A stretch of DNA of 64,000 bases from Atrichornis clamosus (Eukaryota; Chordata; Aves; Passeriformes; Menuridae), in assembly GCA_013400975.1 (NCBI GenBank), contig WBMZ01003077.1, positions 1 through 64,000 on the forward strand. The letters are read 5' to 3'. Position numbers and translations under genes: made by a program. Each line of letters opens with the position of its first letter. Positions within the stretch are counted from its first letter, which is position 1. The notes beneath the pieces were generated by a model that was not told where the DNA came from, did no database searches, and was given only the letters and a program-made list of their open reading frames with translations. Positions 27,201 to 36,461 of this stretch are shown one piece after another.

Positions 27201-30200
27201 TTCCTCTGCAGCAGCCACAAGCGGTTCCCCAGCACCGGGAGCTGTGCCGAGGCGGGAGGGAGCAGCTCCCTGCAGAACAGCCCCATCCGGAGCCTTCCCC
27301 ACTGGAATTCCCAGTCCAGCATGCCGTCGACGCCGGATCTACGGGTACGCAGTCCACACTACGTCCACTCCACGCGGTAAGTCCTCCCAGCTCCAGTCTC
27401 ACCTGGCTTACCCTGAAGTAAGTTTTCCTTGCTTTACCCTTCCCCCAGGGTATGAATTAATTCCCAGTTCAGGAAAGGACACAGACGAGTCCTGTTCACA
27501 TAAGAGGCTCATGTACTCATGCCAGTTGGGAATCTCTCCTGAACTGACATCCTGAAATCCCTTCAGATAAACACAATCCTGCCCCGCATCCCTGCTTCAG
27601 AGTGATCAAGCTTTTCTTCTGCTGGGACTTTCCATCATATGGATGGTTTACAGGCTCTACAAGCCACTTTTAAAGTGCATGTGGTGCTACTGCTAAATTC
27701 TGCAGTAAATTCCTCCATGGATCCAGCTGGAGAGACCATGTTATTTCCTGTCTGATATAACATGTTGAGTAGTGTTAATTTTCTCATATGGATAAAACGT
27801 TTGCACGTGTGTGATGTTACGTGGAGAGCAAGAGCCTGTAGAAAGCAATCCAGCCAGGGATCCAGGTGGCAGTGGAATTAGCCCAGGGTTGACAGAGCAA
27901 GGAGCTGAATTGTGTAAGGGTGGTGTTTTGATGTGTGTGGCCCAACTTGACTACAAGTTTCAGCAGGATTTTTACAAACTGTTCAGCTTCATTACTCCTT
28001 TGCTTTTGTGGCAAACTCCATGGACACTGCAGAGAGCAGAGCTGAGCCAGAGCTGTGTGCTGGTCGGTGTCTGCCCTAAGGGGAAGTGCTGCTACCATCA
28101 TTAGCTCAGCATAAATCAAGAGTCATGCCAACACAGCAGCCTCGGGCACACTCAATACAAGGCATCAAGGCCCTGGGTTAAGTTTGTTACAAGTTTTTCG
28201 CTGAGGGTACCCTTCAAGGTTGCAATGCCTGTTAACACTGGAGCCAAGCTGTGCGAGAAATCAGCCTGGCACAGGGTTTGAGAAATGGCCTTGACTGGGT
28301 AGGGGCCATTTGTGTGTTTGAAACAACCACTGCTCAATCTGTAGCTCATTCATGAGCTGCATGCCCTGGCCTTAGCCATCTGTCATGTGGATGTGTTCCT
28401 GCTCCTTGAAGGAATGAGTGGAGCTCCACACAGTCGGGGTGAATAGAGACCTCCCAGACTTGGCCAGGAATCAAGCCTTGTCAGCTGTGATTTGGGGTGG
28501 TTACCTGAAGGGCTGTCACCCACTGAGAGCCCTACATGTGCTACCCCATGGCTGGGCCCCAGGAACACCAAGCTGCTTGACAAGGGGTGACTTTTTCAAT
28601 GGCCAGTGGAAAAATCACAGCATTCAGAGCTACGTAGGGGCAGTCTGTCTGTCTGTCTCACACCCAGTGGATTGTACCTGTGCAGGACTTTGATGGGCCA
28701 CTTGCAAGGGAATCTCACCACCTTTGAGGCCTGTGAGGGCTTGGAATTTGCAGGGTGGCCTGAGGTGAACCTGGTAGCACAGGGACACAATGCTGATCCA
28801 AACAGCTCTGCCATGAGAGACATGAACCAGCAAAGCCAAGGCTTGAGGTTCCCAGGCTTTGCCCTTCAGACTGTGCTTTTCCCAGGGTGGCAAGGCACAG
28901 AGGAACTGGTTTGGGCAGGGGTTTATGTCCCTCATGGTGCTTCAGGCTGATTGTCACCACCAAAGAACTGGAGAGGAACAGGAGTAGGACCTAATCACCC
29001 CAAACCCTGCAGCAGGGAGGCAGATTGCATTGCAAGCAGCAGCCCCAAGCAATGCTGGAGGGGTTCAGGTTTTCAGTGCCCTCGGATTCCTTCTCCTGAA
29101 GCTGGCCTGTGTGTGCAGATGGGGATGGGGAGTGCTTGATCCTGTTGACTTACCAGCCTGGTTTTTTTCTTGGTACCCACAGGTCAGTAGATATCAGCCC
29201 AACCAGACTGCACAGCTTAGCTCAGCACTTTAGACACCGGAGCTCCAGTTTGGAGTCACAAGGAAAGCTCCTCGGCTCGGAAAATGAGACAGGGAGCCCC
29301 GATTTCTACACCCCAAGGACTCGTAGCAGTAACGGCTCTGACCCCATGGATGACTGCTCTTCCTGCACCAGCCATTCCAGCTCTGAGCACTACTACCCTG
29401 CTCAGATGAACCCCAACTACTCCACCCTGGCAGAGGATTCCCCATCAAAAGCCAGAGAAAGGCAGAGGCAAAGGCACAAATCAGCAGGCAACCTGGTCTC
29501 TTCCAATTCAGGGAGTATGCCCAACCTGGCTGCACGGAACGGGACGGGACACCACCGTGTCTACCTGCACAGCCAGAGCCAACCCTCCTCCCAGTACAGG
29601 ATCAAAGAATATCCCCTGTACATCGAGGGCAGCTCCACACCCGTGGTGGTGCGGAGCCTGGAGAACGACCAGGAGGGACACTACAGCGTGAAAGCACAAT
29701 TCAAAACCTCCAACTCCTACACAGCGGGGGGGATGTTTAAGGAGAACTGGCACGGGGATGAAGTGGATTCGGTCAGGCTCACCCCGTCCCGCTCCCAGAT
29801 CATAAGGACTCCATCTCTGGGCAGGGAGGGCCATGAGAAAGGCTCGGGTAGGACTGCGGTGTCGGACGAGCTGCGGCTCTGGTACCAGCGCTCCACGGCC
29901 TCCCACAAGGAGCACAGCCGCCTCTCGCACACGAGCTCCACCTCCTCGGACAGCAGCTCCCAGTACAGCACATCTTCACAAAGCACCTTTGTGGCACACA
30001 GCCGGGTCACGAGAATGCCTCAGATGTGTAAAGCAACATCAGGTGAGAGCCGGGCCAGGGTGAGGGGGCTGGAGGGACGGGAGCCTCGTGCAGCCCGGAC
30101 TTGTGCCAGGCATTACACCCCAGCTGGAGAGCAGTGCCAGACCACAGCTCCTTATCTGGCCTTCACACACTGCTCACCAAGCCTGGAGGCCTAACACTGA

Positions 30201-33200
30201 GGGGCAAACCTTGTCCAGGACACTCATCGCGTGGGAATGTTTTCCTGGAAATCATCCCTTTGCAATGATGGGCTCAAAAGACAAAGAGGGACTCAAGCCC
30301 GGTTATTGCCAGGTCTTTCGTCAGAGTGCAGCTGGGTTTTGGGTGATGGCACTAAGGGCTGAAGGTGATGAAACCATGGTGAACATCACCGTTTGTAATC
30401 ACAGCAAGGGGAGCAATGGAGCAAGGAGGGGTTCAGCACAGACAGGGGGAATGTATGTCCTCAGTGAACCACCAAAAGCATGAGAAAGGTTAAGTGGGGG
30501 CATCCCAGCCCCCCCACCCCCCCACAAAAATGTTTGAGCAATGACATCTTTGTGCACTGCTGAGACTTGGTGTTCCCATGCAGCTCCAATAACTCTGCTG
30601 ATAATACCCTGAAATTCAGAGTGCTGAAGTTTGTGCTGTGTTGTGCCTCTGTGTCATGTGCAGAGCTTTGCACTCCTCTGTGCTGTTAATATTAAATGGT
30701 AAGAAAACAGTCAAATTCATTACACTGAGAAGGCCACAATGTGCTATGAAGCAGTCCAAGGTTAAATATTTACTGGCCATCAGTCACTGCTGGACAAGCC
30801 AGTGTGGACAGATCAAGGACTTGCTAAAAACCTGAGCCACATGCCTCAGCCTCAGCGTGGGAGACACCATTGCTCTGGCTTCACTTGCCGCTGCCTCCTG
30901 GGGCATACCAGTGCATGACCCACCCCTGCTGGCTGTTGGCCTTCTGCCATCCCAGCATGGTGTCCAGTCCTTGCTGACCACCACCCTGGCACCAGGGGGG
31001 CCCTGCACTCGCTGCCAACTCCAGCGTGGAGTCTGAGGTGGTTTGACACAGGCTCCTCGTGGGCCACCAACAGCTGCCCAAGAAGAGGCTGATTACGTGT
31101 GATGCCAACACTCTCAGGAGAACCAGGGGTGGAGCAAGACACAGTTGAGTAGGTGCTAGAACCATCCTGTGTCTCCCTATGAAAATCTGTCTTCCCCACC
31201 TTTGATCAATGGGCATTTCTGTGCCATGCAGCAAGAGAAAATGCTTGAACGCTGGAAAGCTTTGCCTTGGTTAGCTTTGGAATCAGTACCAGTTCATAAA
31301 AATGATGAGGTTGGGGTGAGAGCACATAAAAATCACTCCCAGTCCATTCCCCCACTCAGCTGGGTCTTTAAACACATATGTGATACCTGTGCAGCACAAG
31401 TGTGCTCGGTAATTGCAGCAGGTCCTGAGCAGCTGGCGGCATAAATTGGTTTTGTGTTCAGAGTCCATTCCCAGTCACAGCTCTGGGGGGATACCTACCT
31501 GAGGAGCTGCGAGCTCCAAGGAACAGATTAAAATTCGTTTTTTTGCTGTAATTGTCATTTGGCAGCAGCTAGCGTATTTAACAGCAGAGAGAGAGGTGCC
31601 AGGTAGGGGTGTCAGCTGATCAGCACCAGCTGATAGGTCTGTTGGACTGCACACTGTCCTTCAAAGAGGGTCAGACTTCTAGGCATATATTAAGTTCGGA
31701 GGATCAACACTGTATGGACTTGAGGAGGAGGAAAGATGGGTCAGGTGGATTTATTAGCTGGACCCTCACCAGGGAAACTCCCCCAAGAGCCACTGCCCAT
31801 TTTTAGTCCAGCTTGCATCTCTTTGTTCCAGTAAGCTAAGCCTTTCTTTGTTCCCTAATAGGACTGTCAGCAAAGCCAAACTTCTTTTAAAAATGCACAG
31901 TGAAAGGAAGTTGTCGCTTTTGAAATCTTCAGAGCTGTCTTCCTCCTCTGAACATGGAGCAGGGTACTTGTCCAGACTCTCACCACTGCCAGCCCTGGCT
32001 CCTGGGGACACAGAGCATTTCCCACCATCCCTGGAAGCAGGAGGCTGAGCCTGACAGGCTGACCTCCTCCGGTTCGGGGCCCATGGAGTCCAGGCAGCAG
32101 CAAAACCAAGCTTCCACGCTGGGAGAAGTGCGGTGTGTCCCAGGCAGGATCAGGAGAGTCTGGGTGCCTGTATTCAGCGGGAGGCTGAGCGCTGCTGCTG
32201 AGCTGAGGCTGGAGCCAGCCCGTGACGTGCGGCAGTGTCAGCAGGAGGCTGGTGCTCCCGTGCCACATTGGGGCACAGTCACCCGGGAACAGGGCGAGCT
32301 CAGTCCCCGGCTGTGCTCACTCACAGCCAGACGTGTTTCTGCTGGTCTGACCAGCTGGTGCTTGTGAACCACCCTGACCCTTGTGTTCTCACCTCACCAG
32401 TTGTTTTCTCCACCCTTGGTTGTTTTCCAGCTGCCTTACCTCACAGCCAGAGGAGTTCCACGCCGTCGAGTGAGCTCGCAGCCACGCCGCCGGGCAGTCC
32501 CCACCACATCCTCACGTGGCAGACTGGGTGAGTGTCCGTGGGGTCAGGTTAGAGAATCCACCTCTCTCAGTGCCCATGAGAAAAGCCTCCCCACACACAA
32601 GCAAAGGGAGAGCACAGCTAGGGGGAATGTGTTCCATGTGCTCCGTAGCCTACATCCACAGGGAGCATTTCCAGTGTCCCACCCGTGCTCTGGTGGTGGT
32701 GGAGCTCTGGTTTAGGCTGAGCAAGACACAGCTGAGCCATCCACACCCAGCAGCACTGCTCCAAGCAGTGTCAGATCCACAGGGAAAGAAGCCTTGCAGG
32801 TTCCTCCTGCTTGGACAGTCTCCTTGCTCCAATCTTCATATGTTGAAATAGCTGATACTTCTTTTTTTAGCAGCCACCACACTGTCCACACCAAGACCTC
32901 CTTGCAAAGGCAAGGTTCAGTGCCTGCCACATCTGTGTGTGCAGCAGCCACATTTTTCTGCTCAGTTTTCCCCAGCAATGTGTCTGCATGACTATTAAGT
33001 GCATCTTTTTTCAGCTACCACTCACAGGAACATGCTTCACCAGTGTGAGGGAGTCATTACACACAGGTAGCCATTACTCATGTAAATACAGTAATTGGGT
33101 TCTTTGACACCTCTTTGCAAGGCAGGGAGTTCCAGGAGTAAACAACCAGCCTTTTGCAAGTTCCCATGGGTATTCTCTAGCAATCACCTGTAATTCTGTC

Positions 33201-34345
33201 CTGCCACATGAAATAAAGGTTGTTTCCAGATCCCATCTAACTCAGCCCATCCCAGATTGTGGGATGAGATTTTAGTGACATCAGCTAGATCTGATACTAC
33301 AGTCTTCAAAATACCCTAGTCCCTTGAACAGGAGAACAGATCTGATACCCTAAGTCATGAATTGGGACTAATTCATTTCACTGTGCAGCCACTGGAAAAT
33401 CTCAGCTCTTTAATGACCCTGGTCACCCATGACCAGGTTTGACCTCTGGTTTTACTCTAGCACTGCTTGTGACTGCCCTTTAAATTGGAGATGAGAGAAC
33501 CATAGCCACAACCCCTTAGGCTTACCTGGATTTGAAATTCACACATTTGACATCCAGCCTCACATGGTCTTTGCATGTGCTTCCAGCTTCAGAACAGGAG
33601 AATCTTCCTGGTCCCATTTCCCAAAAAGTCAAGGGATAGCAAGATAGGCAAAATGGCATCTACCTTTACCATATCCTGAAATTTCCACTATTAAGGGTTT
33701 GAGTCTAGACTCAACTATTAGTCTCAGTCTCCATCCCAATCCTGTTTCTTCTCAATATCTCCATAATCAGAATCAAAACTGATGAGCAGCCAGCTGAGAC
33801 ATCTATTTGGATAATCCCAGCTTTTCTAATTTTTCCATTTGAGTCCTGCACCCTGTCCCTCACTGCAAAAACGCATCAAGCCAAATTCTCAGCTGGTGAA
33901 AATGAAGTTACCTGGATTTATGGCTGAGGCCCTGCACCAACAACCAGTGCAAAAAGAATTGAGACAAATCAGCACCTGTTTTGTGCCTAAGCATAGCACA
34001 CAAGGAGTATGTATATAAATACAGGAGTGGGTACAGTCTGCCTTTAGATACACAACACAGACTCCCCCACTGCACGAGCAGCTGTGCCCACCCAGCAAGA
34101 CTCTACAGATTGACAGTTTTCCCCAACATGTTTTTGTGTCACTAACTTTTTCTAAAGATGATTCATCAACTTATTTCCCCACTGGATTAATAAGCTCGTA
34201 ACAATGTCTGTGTCACTTCTTTTCTTTAACATTTCCTCTCTCCTCTTTCCTCCTTTTTTGCTCTCCTTTGTTCAGAGAAGCAACAGACAACTCACCCACT
34301 ATGGATGAGTCTCAGTCTCCAACCCACCAAAGTACTGATGAATAG
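161..34345 (+). CDS. FRMD4A: FRMD4A, FERM domain-containing protein 4A (3' part, 12 coding exons; 5' end outside window)
   Basis: Scaffold of epithelial and neuronal polarity. From family knowledge, it links cytohesin Arf-GEFs (Arf6 activation) to the Par3 complex at junctions. Coding exons: 161-237, 4635-4773, 10494-10635, 17922-18055, 21395-21517, 24636-24864, 26028-26084, 26555-26792, 27212-27376, 29183-30042, 32431-32527, 34276-34345. All introns are GT-AG, and phases match at every junction. The joined frame is 2,331 nt, 776 residues plus TAG. The human protein is about 1,039 aa as I recall, so roughly 263 N-terminal residues (most of the FERM domain) lie upstream. Visible order: end of FERM F3 lobe (residues 1-72 here), linker, coiled-coil/CUPID region (about 121-281), Pro-rich SH3-ligand-like stretch (about 310-330), long Ser-rich tail, C terminus -HQSTDE. 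The paralogue FRMD4B is less likely because of the close tail match and the PRPF18 neighbour. Confidence 0.96.
251..600 (+). repeat. 20-bp minisatellite, 17.5 copies
   Basis: Unit cgagccgggctatccagcgc in tandem. Copies from 311 to 570 (13 units) are identical, and the edge copies carry substitutions. The block begins 13 bp after the end of the FRMD4A exon at 161-237. Because 20 is not a multiple of 3, all plus-strand frames stay open and give a 20-residue periodic peptide. This is an artefact, not a gene. Confidence 0.98.
601..4634 (+). other. FRMD4A intron, unremarkable
   Basis: Intronic sequence. The only repeat I can support is a short GCAGGT hexamer run at 3,372-3,397. No conserved exon, RNA gene or complete mobile element is apparent. 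Confidence 0.6.
3372..3397 (+). repeat. Hexanucleotide (GTGCAG)n run
   Basis: About four copies of gtgcag in tandem inside a FRMD4A intron. Confidence 0.85.
4635..4773 (+). CDS. FRMD4A: FRMD4A exon: FERM C-terminal end
   Basis: Acceptor ctctccag|G completes the split Arg codon. The translation starts [20 protein letters not shown] and ends [15 protein letters not shown]. The helix-forming [14 protein letters not shown] is typical of the end of a FERM F3 lobe. Donor AAG|GTAAGC, phase 0. Confidence 0.95.
4774..10493 (+). other. FRMD4A intron, unremarkable
   Basis: A 5.7-kb intron. It contains a pentanucleotide microsatellite at 9,793-9,827. A 194-codon open frame on the minus strand (8,415-8,999) has no recognisable domain. 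I see nothing else I can name. Confidence 0.6.
9793..9827 (+). repeat. Pentanucleotide (TTCTA)n microsatellite
   Basis: About six tandem copies of attct/ttcta with one imperfect edge unit, inside a FRMD4A intron. Confidence 0.93.
10494..10635 (+). CDS. FRMD4A: FRMD4A exon: post-FERM linker
   Basis: Acceptor ccccctccag|TCC. The translation begins [20 protein letters not shown] and ends in a Gly/Ser-rich segment ([10 protein letters not shown]). It links the FERM domain to the coiled coil. Donor G|GTAGGT, phase 1. Confidence 0.95.
10636..17921 (+). other. FRMD4A intron with internal CpG-dense block
   Basis: The largest intron in the window, 7.3 kb. Its notable content is a CpG-dense stretch at about 13,780-14,120. 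The rest is ordinary AT-balanced intron without identifiable genes. Confidence 0.6.
13780..14120 (+). promoter_or_regulatory. Intronic CpG island, possible internal promoter
   Basis: CpG is common here (cgcgggggct, gcgcaccgcgg, gacagcggccgtcgg) although it is rare in the flanking intron. A good donor sequence CACG|GTGAGT lies at 14,036 and overlaps an AP-1-type TGAGTCA (14,038-14,044). It could be an alternative first exon joining the exon at 17,922, where an in-frame ATG exists. No transcript evidence is available. Confidence 0.35.
17922..18055 (+). CDS. FRMD4A: FRMD4A exon: start of coiled-coil/CUPID region
   Basis: Acceptor ttattgacag|GT. It encodes [20 protein letters not shown] followed by a charged helix rich in E, L, R and K ([19 protein letters not shown]). 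In the FRMD4A/B, INAVA and CCDC120 families this is the cytohesin-binding CUPID/DUF3338 region. It contains an in-frame Met (ATGCTGGCTGCA) that could serve a FERM-less isoform. Donor GCG|GTAGGC, phase 0. Confidence 0.95.
18056..21394 (+). other. FRMD4A intron, nothing identified
   Basis: A 3.3-kb intron. I see no repeat family, RNA gene or conserved exon in it. Confidence 0.6.
21395..21517 (+). CDS. FRMD4A: FRMD4A exon: CUPID region
   Basis: Acceptor tgcttacag|GAG. The translation begins [20 protein letters not shown] and continues [20 protein letters not shown]. It is 41 codons, phase 0 at both ends, so skipping it would keep the frame. The PLDPGEEPP motif is typical of the DUF3338/CUPID family. 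Donor GAG|GTGAGG. Confidence 0.95.
21518..24635 (+). other. FRMD4A intron with tandem 21-bp duplication
   Basis: A 3.1-kb intron. It contains a two-copy direct repeat (23,330-23,369) and an AT-rich block near 22,440-22,500 dense in homeobox/POU/TCF-like words. Nothing else is identified. Confidence 0.55.
23330..23369 (+). repeat. Two-copy tandem duplication, 21-bp period
   Basis: taagttcacttttattaag occurs at 23,330-23,348 and again, identical, at 23,351-23,369. Confidence 0.95.
24636..24864 (+). CDS. FRMD4A: FRMD4A exon: main coiled coil
   Basis: Acceptor tctgccag|GAG. It opens [20 protein letters not shown] and carries heptad-like helices ([20 protein letters not shown]) ending [12 protein letters not shown] take this as the second helical half of the CUPID region, which binds cytohesin in this family. 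Donor G|GTAAGT, phase 1. Confidence 0.95.
24865..26027 (+). other. FRMD4A intron with poly-T tract
   Basis: A 1.2-kb intron. A T-rich tract (25,249-25,276) broken by C is the only simple-sequence feature. Confidence 0.6.
26028..26084 (+). CDS. FRMD4A: FRMD4A small acidic exon
   Basis: A 57-nt exon between acceptor ttctcttcag|AA and donor G|GTATGT, phase 1 at both ends, so it could be skipped in frame. It encodes [19 protein letters not shown], an acidic, Ser-rich stretch that could be phosphorylated (inference). Confidence 0.92.
26085..26554 (+). other. FRMD4A intron, nothing identified
   Basis: A 470-bp intron between the 57-nt acidic exon and the Pro-rich exon, with no separate feature. 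The following intron (26,793-27,211, 419 bp) is likewise plain. Confidence 0.6.
26555..26792 (+). CDS. FRMD4A: FRMD4A exon: proline-rich segment
   Basis: Acceptor ctgttcacag|AG. After [18 protein letters not shown] come several PxxP runs ([15 protein letters not shown]), plausible SH3 ligands. The segment [17 protein letters not shown] follows. Donor TCC AG|GTGAGC leaves two bases of a Ser codon. Confidence 0.95.
27212..27376 (+). CDS. FRMD4A: FRMD4A exon: Ser-rich tail
   Basis: Acceptor ctctgcag|C. It starts [20 protein letters not shown] and ends [18 protein letters not shown]. Acceptor use is fixed by the phase from the upstream exon. Donor CG|GTAAGT. Confidence 0.95.
27377..29182 (+). 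other. FRMD4A intron, nothing identified
   Basis: A 1.8-kb intron. Apart from a short gtct run near 28,644, I see no repeat, RNA gene or conserved exon. Confidence 0.6.
29183..30042 (+). CDS. FRMD4A: FRMD4A large tail exon
   Basis: This 860-nt exon encodes about 287 residues of low-complexity tail. Landmarks in order: [68 protein letters not shown], and a Ser/Thr run before [26 protein letters not shown] and RTPSLGRE look like basophilic-kinase/14-3-3-type sites (inference). Acceptor cttggtacccacag|G, donor TCA G|GTGAGA (phase 1). Open reading upstream of 29,183 and past 30,042 is intronic read-through. Confidence 0.96.
30043..32430 (+). other. FRMD4A intron, nothing identified
   Basis: A 2.4-kb intron following the large tail exon. 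The open reading that continues past the donor to 30,194 is non-homologous. A C-rich run lies near 30,511-30,523. Confidence 0.6.
32431..32527 (+). CDS. FRMD4A: FRMD4A penultimate coding exon
   Basis: Acceptor ggttgttttccag|CT. It encodes [20 protein letters not shown] and then [11 protein letters not shown], the conserved segment just before the C terminus. It ends with two bases (GG|GTGAGT). That phase is compatible with both terminal exons, the one at 34,276 and the one at 36,056. Confidence 0.95.
32528..34275 (+). other. FRMD4A last intron, nothing identified
   Basis: A 1.7-kb AT-rich intron before the -STDE terminal exon. No recognisable element. Confidence 0.6.
34276..34345 (+). CDS. 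FRMD4A: FRMD4A terminal coding exon (-STDE form)
   Basis: Acceptor ctcctttgttcag|A completes a Gly codon. It encodes [20 protein letters not shown] and then DE, with stop TAG at 34,343. The ending matches the human -PPHQSTDE terminus as I remember it. An ATTAAA at 34,940 is a possible proximal poly(A) signal for this exon. Confidence 0.93.
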
Positions 34346-34960
34346 AGGTATAGTAAGGGGACGTTTTGTTCTTTCCTCCTCCTGCCTTACAGTCCGTGAG
34401 CACAGTGCGAGTGACCGGCGTCCCGCTGGCCCGCCGGAGCAGCCCCGCAGTGCTGTGCCCGTTTGTCTGCCAACAAGGCTTCCTTCAGCTCTTGGAAGAA
34501 CAGCTTGGAAGCATTGAATCCCTCTCTGTGCCTTCTCAGCGAGTCTGCGGCTGTGGCACTTTCCCCTGTGAAAGGGCCTTGGGGCCAGCCCGCTCCGTGT
34601 CCCTGCAGAGGCTGAACGGGCACAGGGAGCGGGGGCGACACATCTGTGGCTCGGGACAGTTGAAAGCAGCGTGGGCAAAGTGCTGTGGGAACAGTCTGGG
34701 AGCAGCCTGGTGGGGAGATGAGCTCGGGTGAGCTCGGAGGATGCGGCTGGGGCTCCCGGCCTCGCTCCAGCCACAGATCCATCACCCCTTCCTCCTCTCC
34801 CTGTCGCAGAGCTGAGGCTGTTTGCAGCAGCAGCAGAGAGATTTCATGGAACGAGGAGCAACCCTGGCCCCGTTCCTGTGGGAAGACAGAGGGGGAAGGG
34901 TGGAGGGAACAAAAAAACCCTCAGAGTATTTCTATTTTAATTAAACTGCAGTAGCTGTCT
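34346..34960 (+). other. FRMD4A: FRMD4A proximal 3' UTR (-STDE form), tentative
   Basis: Non-coding sequence after TAG at 34,345. It contains ATTAAA at 34,940-34,945 followed by a mildly GU-rich stretch, which would suit a proximal cleavage site near 34,960. A pyrimidine tract plus AG at 34,392 could alternatively mark a further acceptor. The UTR may instead continue downstream or be spliced. Confidence 0.4.
34940..34945 (+). terminator. FRMD4A: Possible proximal poly(A) signal ATTAAA
   Basis: ATTAAA about 600 nt after the -STDE stop codon. It is plausible as the signal for the shorter terminal exon, but the downstream element is only weak. Confidence 0.35.
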
Positions 34961-36055
34961 GACACTCATTTGAATCTACAACCATTCACAGCTGGCATCT
35001 GTCAAGTATTTCAAGCCCAGCTTTCTAGAGATATCCCATAAACCTCTGTACTCCAGCACAGAGCTGGGAAACAAAAGGCTCTTTAACATGCAAATAGCGA
35101 TGCCCTTGCTCAGGTTCCTCCCAGACACCAATCCTAGGGAAACCAGGTGGAAAACAGGGCAGAGGAAGCAGGAGCTGCATCAGATCTGAGATCAGTCCTG
35201 TGAGGTGGGCAGGGAGTGGAGGGAGAAATGAGAATCCCTCCATAAACAGACAGAAAATACATCTGCTTTTGGCCTCAGAACAATCTCTAGTTTGGAAGTC
35301 AGTTCAAATCAAAGTGTGAGGGAGAGACATCAATTCTGGCTACTACTGTGCAGATATAGCAGTCACTTTTCAAAAGATCCAGATTTTCACCTGAGTGCAT
35401 TCCTCTGGCAAGGAGCTCTGCAGCCTAAGCCAGGAGCTGACCCTGATTGGAGGTCTTAACATAAACAGCACAGAAAATTCTCATTAACTGTCTTGTCTGC
35501 TCGGTACAGGCAAAGAAAAAGCCAGGCAGCAAAAGAAGCAGTAGCTTGTCAGAGATGTGCCCTAAGATGAGGACTAGGCTACTACAACAACATGGTCCTT
35601 TCCACATCAGACCTGGCACGCTCTCATTAATTCCTGCCTGGTTCATCCCTAGAAAGCCTGGGAACGTAACTCTGGGATTGCCAGGTGATGCACAAGCCTC
35701 TGCCCAGAGCAGAAGTGCTACAGGAAAGTGCCACCACCCTCCTCCTTCCATGTTCCCACTGGGTAACAGCCCATGGCTGAGAGAGCTGCTCTTAGGACTC
35801 GCTCCCTGGAGAGCATCCTATAGAAGAATCTCTTTCTCCCAGCTTAGTACCAAGCAGGACAGCAGGCAGAGCCCTCAGGCAGGGCAGAGGCACAGCACTG
35901 CTGCTGTACCTGGCGGGGGAAGAGGACACAGGCAGAGTACACTGGGGTCTGTGAATATCCTGCACTCCTCTCTACCATAATACAATGTTTTATGCTCATG
36001 GTTGAACTTTACAGGAGCACTCACCTGTTCTAAAAAAATTTCCTTTCTCCTGCAG
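34961..36055 (+). other. Intron or UTR between the two FRMD4A terminal exons
   Basis: About 1.1 kb without coding signal, ending in the pyrimidine tract and acceptor of the -GTLV exon. It is intronic for the distal form and downstream flank or UTR for the proximal form. Confidence 0.5.
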
Positions 36056-36158
36056 GAACTACAATGATAGCTGTTTCCTGGATTCTCCCCTCTATCCAGA
36101 ATTAGCAGATGTCCAGTGGTATGGGCAGGAAAAAGCCAAGCCTGGGACTCTAGTGTGA
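36056..36158 (+). CDS. FRMD4A: FRMD4A alternative terminal exon (-GTLV, PDZ-ligand form)
   Basis: A strong acceptor (cctttctcctgcag|G) is followed by 33 open codons and TGA at 36,156. It supplies the third base of the Gly codon left by the exon ending at 32,527, so the splice is in frame. The peptide starts NYNDSCFLDSPLYPELADVQ and ends YGQEKAKPGTLV. T-L-V at the end fits the class I PDZ ligand rule (S/T-x-hydrophobic). I believe related endings occur in FRMD4 family isoforms, but this is memory, unverified. It would be mutually exclusive with 34,276-34,345. Confidence 0.75.
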
Positions 36159-36231
36159 ACCCCTGACCTCAAGTTAATCACATCAATGCCATTCTGAGAT
36201 CACCTCACTGCCTCTCATTTGCCTTACCCAG

Positions 36232-36461
36232 ATGCACTGTCACCCAGCACCAGCTTCAACTCTAAGCACTTTTTTGACGATGCAATTCAAGACAACCTTT
36301 ATGGAACACTGGCCCTGAGACATCCACCACGGCAGCGCAGCACATCCCACTGCCAGACAGGTGCCCGCCCCTCCCACGGCCATGGGGCAGTGGGTGGAGA
36401 GGAGCAGCCATCTGAAGAGTCAGTCAGCAGTTTAAAATTTGGTTTTGCTTTGAAAGAATGA
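36232..36461 (+). CDS. Candidate extra 3' coding exon in FRMD4A locus
   Basis: A good acceptor (ctctcatttgccttacccag|AT) opens a frame beginning DALSPSTSFNSKHFFDDAIQ and running to a stop at 36,459-36,461. Its phase (one base required) fits the exon ending at 30,042 (G|AT). The composition looks protein-like up to about 36,360. A weak donor ACAG|GTGCCC at 36,361 is also possible. I do not recognise the peptide. It may be an unlisted isoform exon, or 3' UTR that is open by chance. Confidence 0.3.

Noticed and set aside
29508..29930. 140-codon minus-strand open frame
   Set aside because: It is the shadow of the large FRMD4A tail exon on the opposite strand.
34292..34774. 160-codon minus-strand frame and a plus-strand frame beginning SVSTVRVTGVPLARRSSPAV after an acceptor-like AG at 34,392
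   Set aside because: GC-rich, unrecognised, and placed just after the FRMD4A -STDE stop. The acceptor has no clear coding continuation, so I kept it as UTR.
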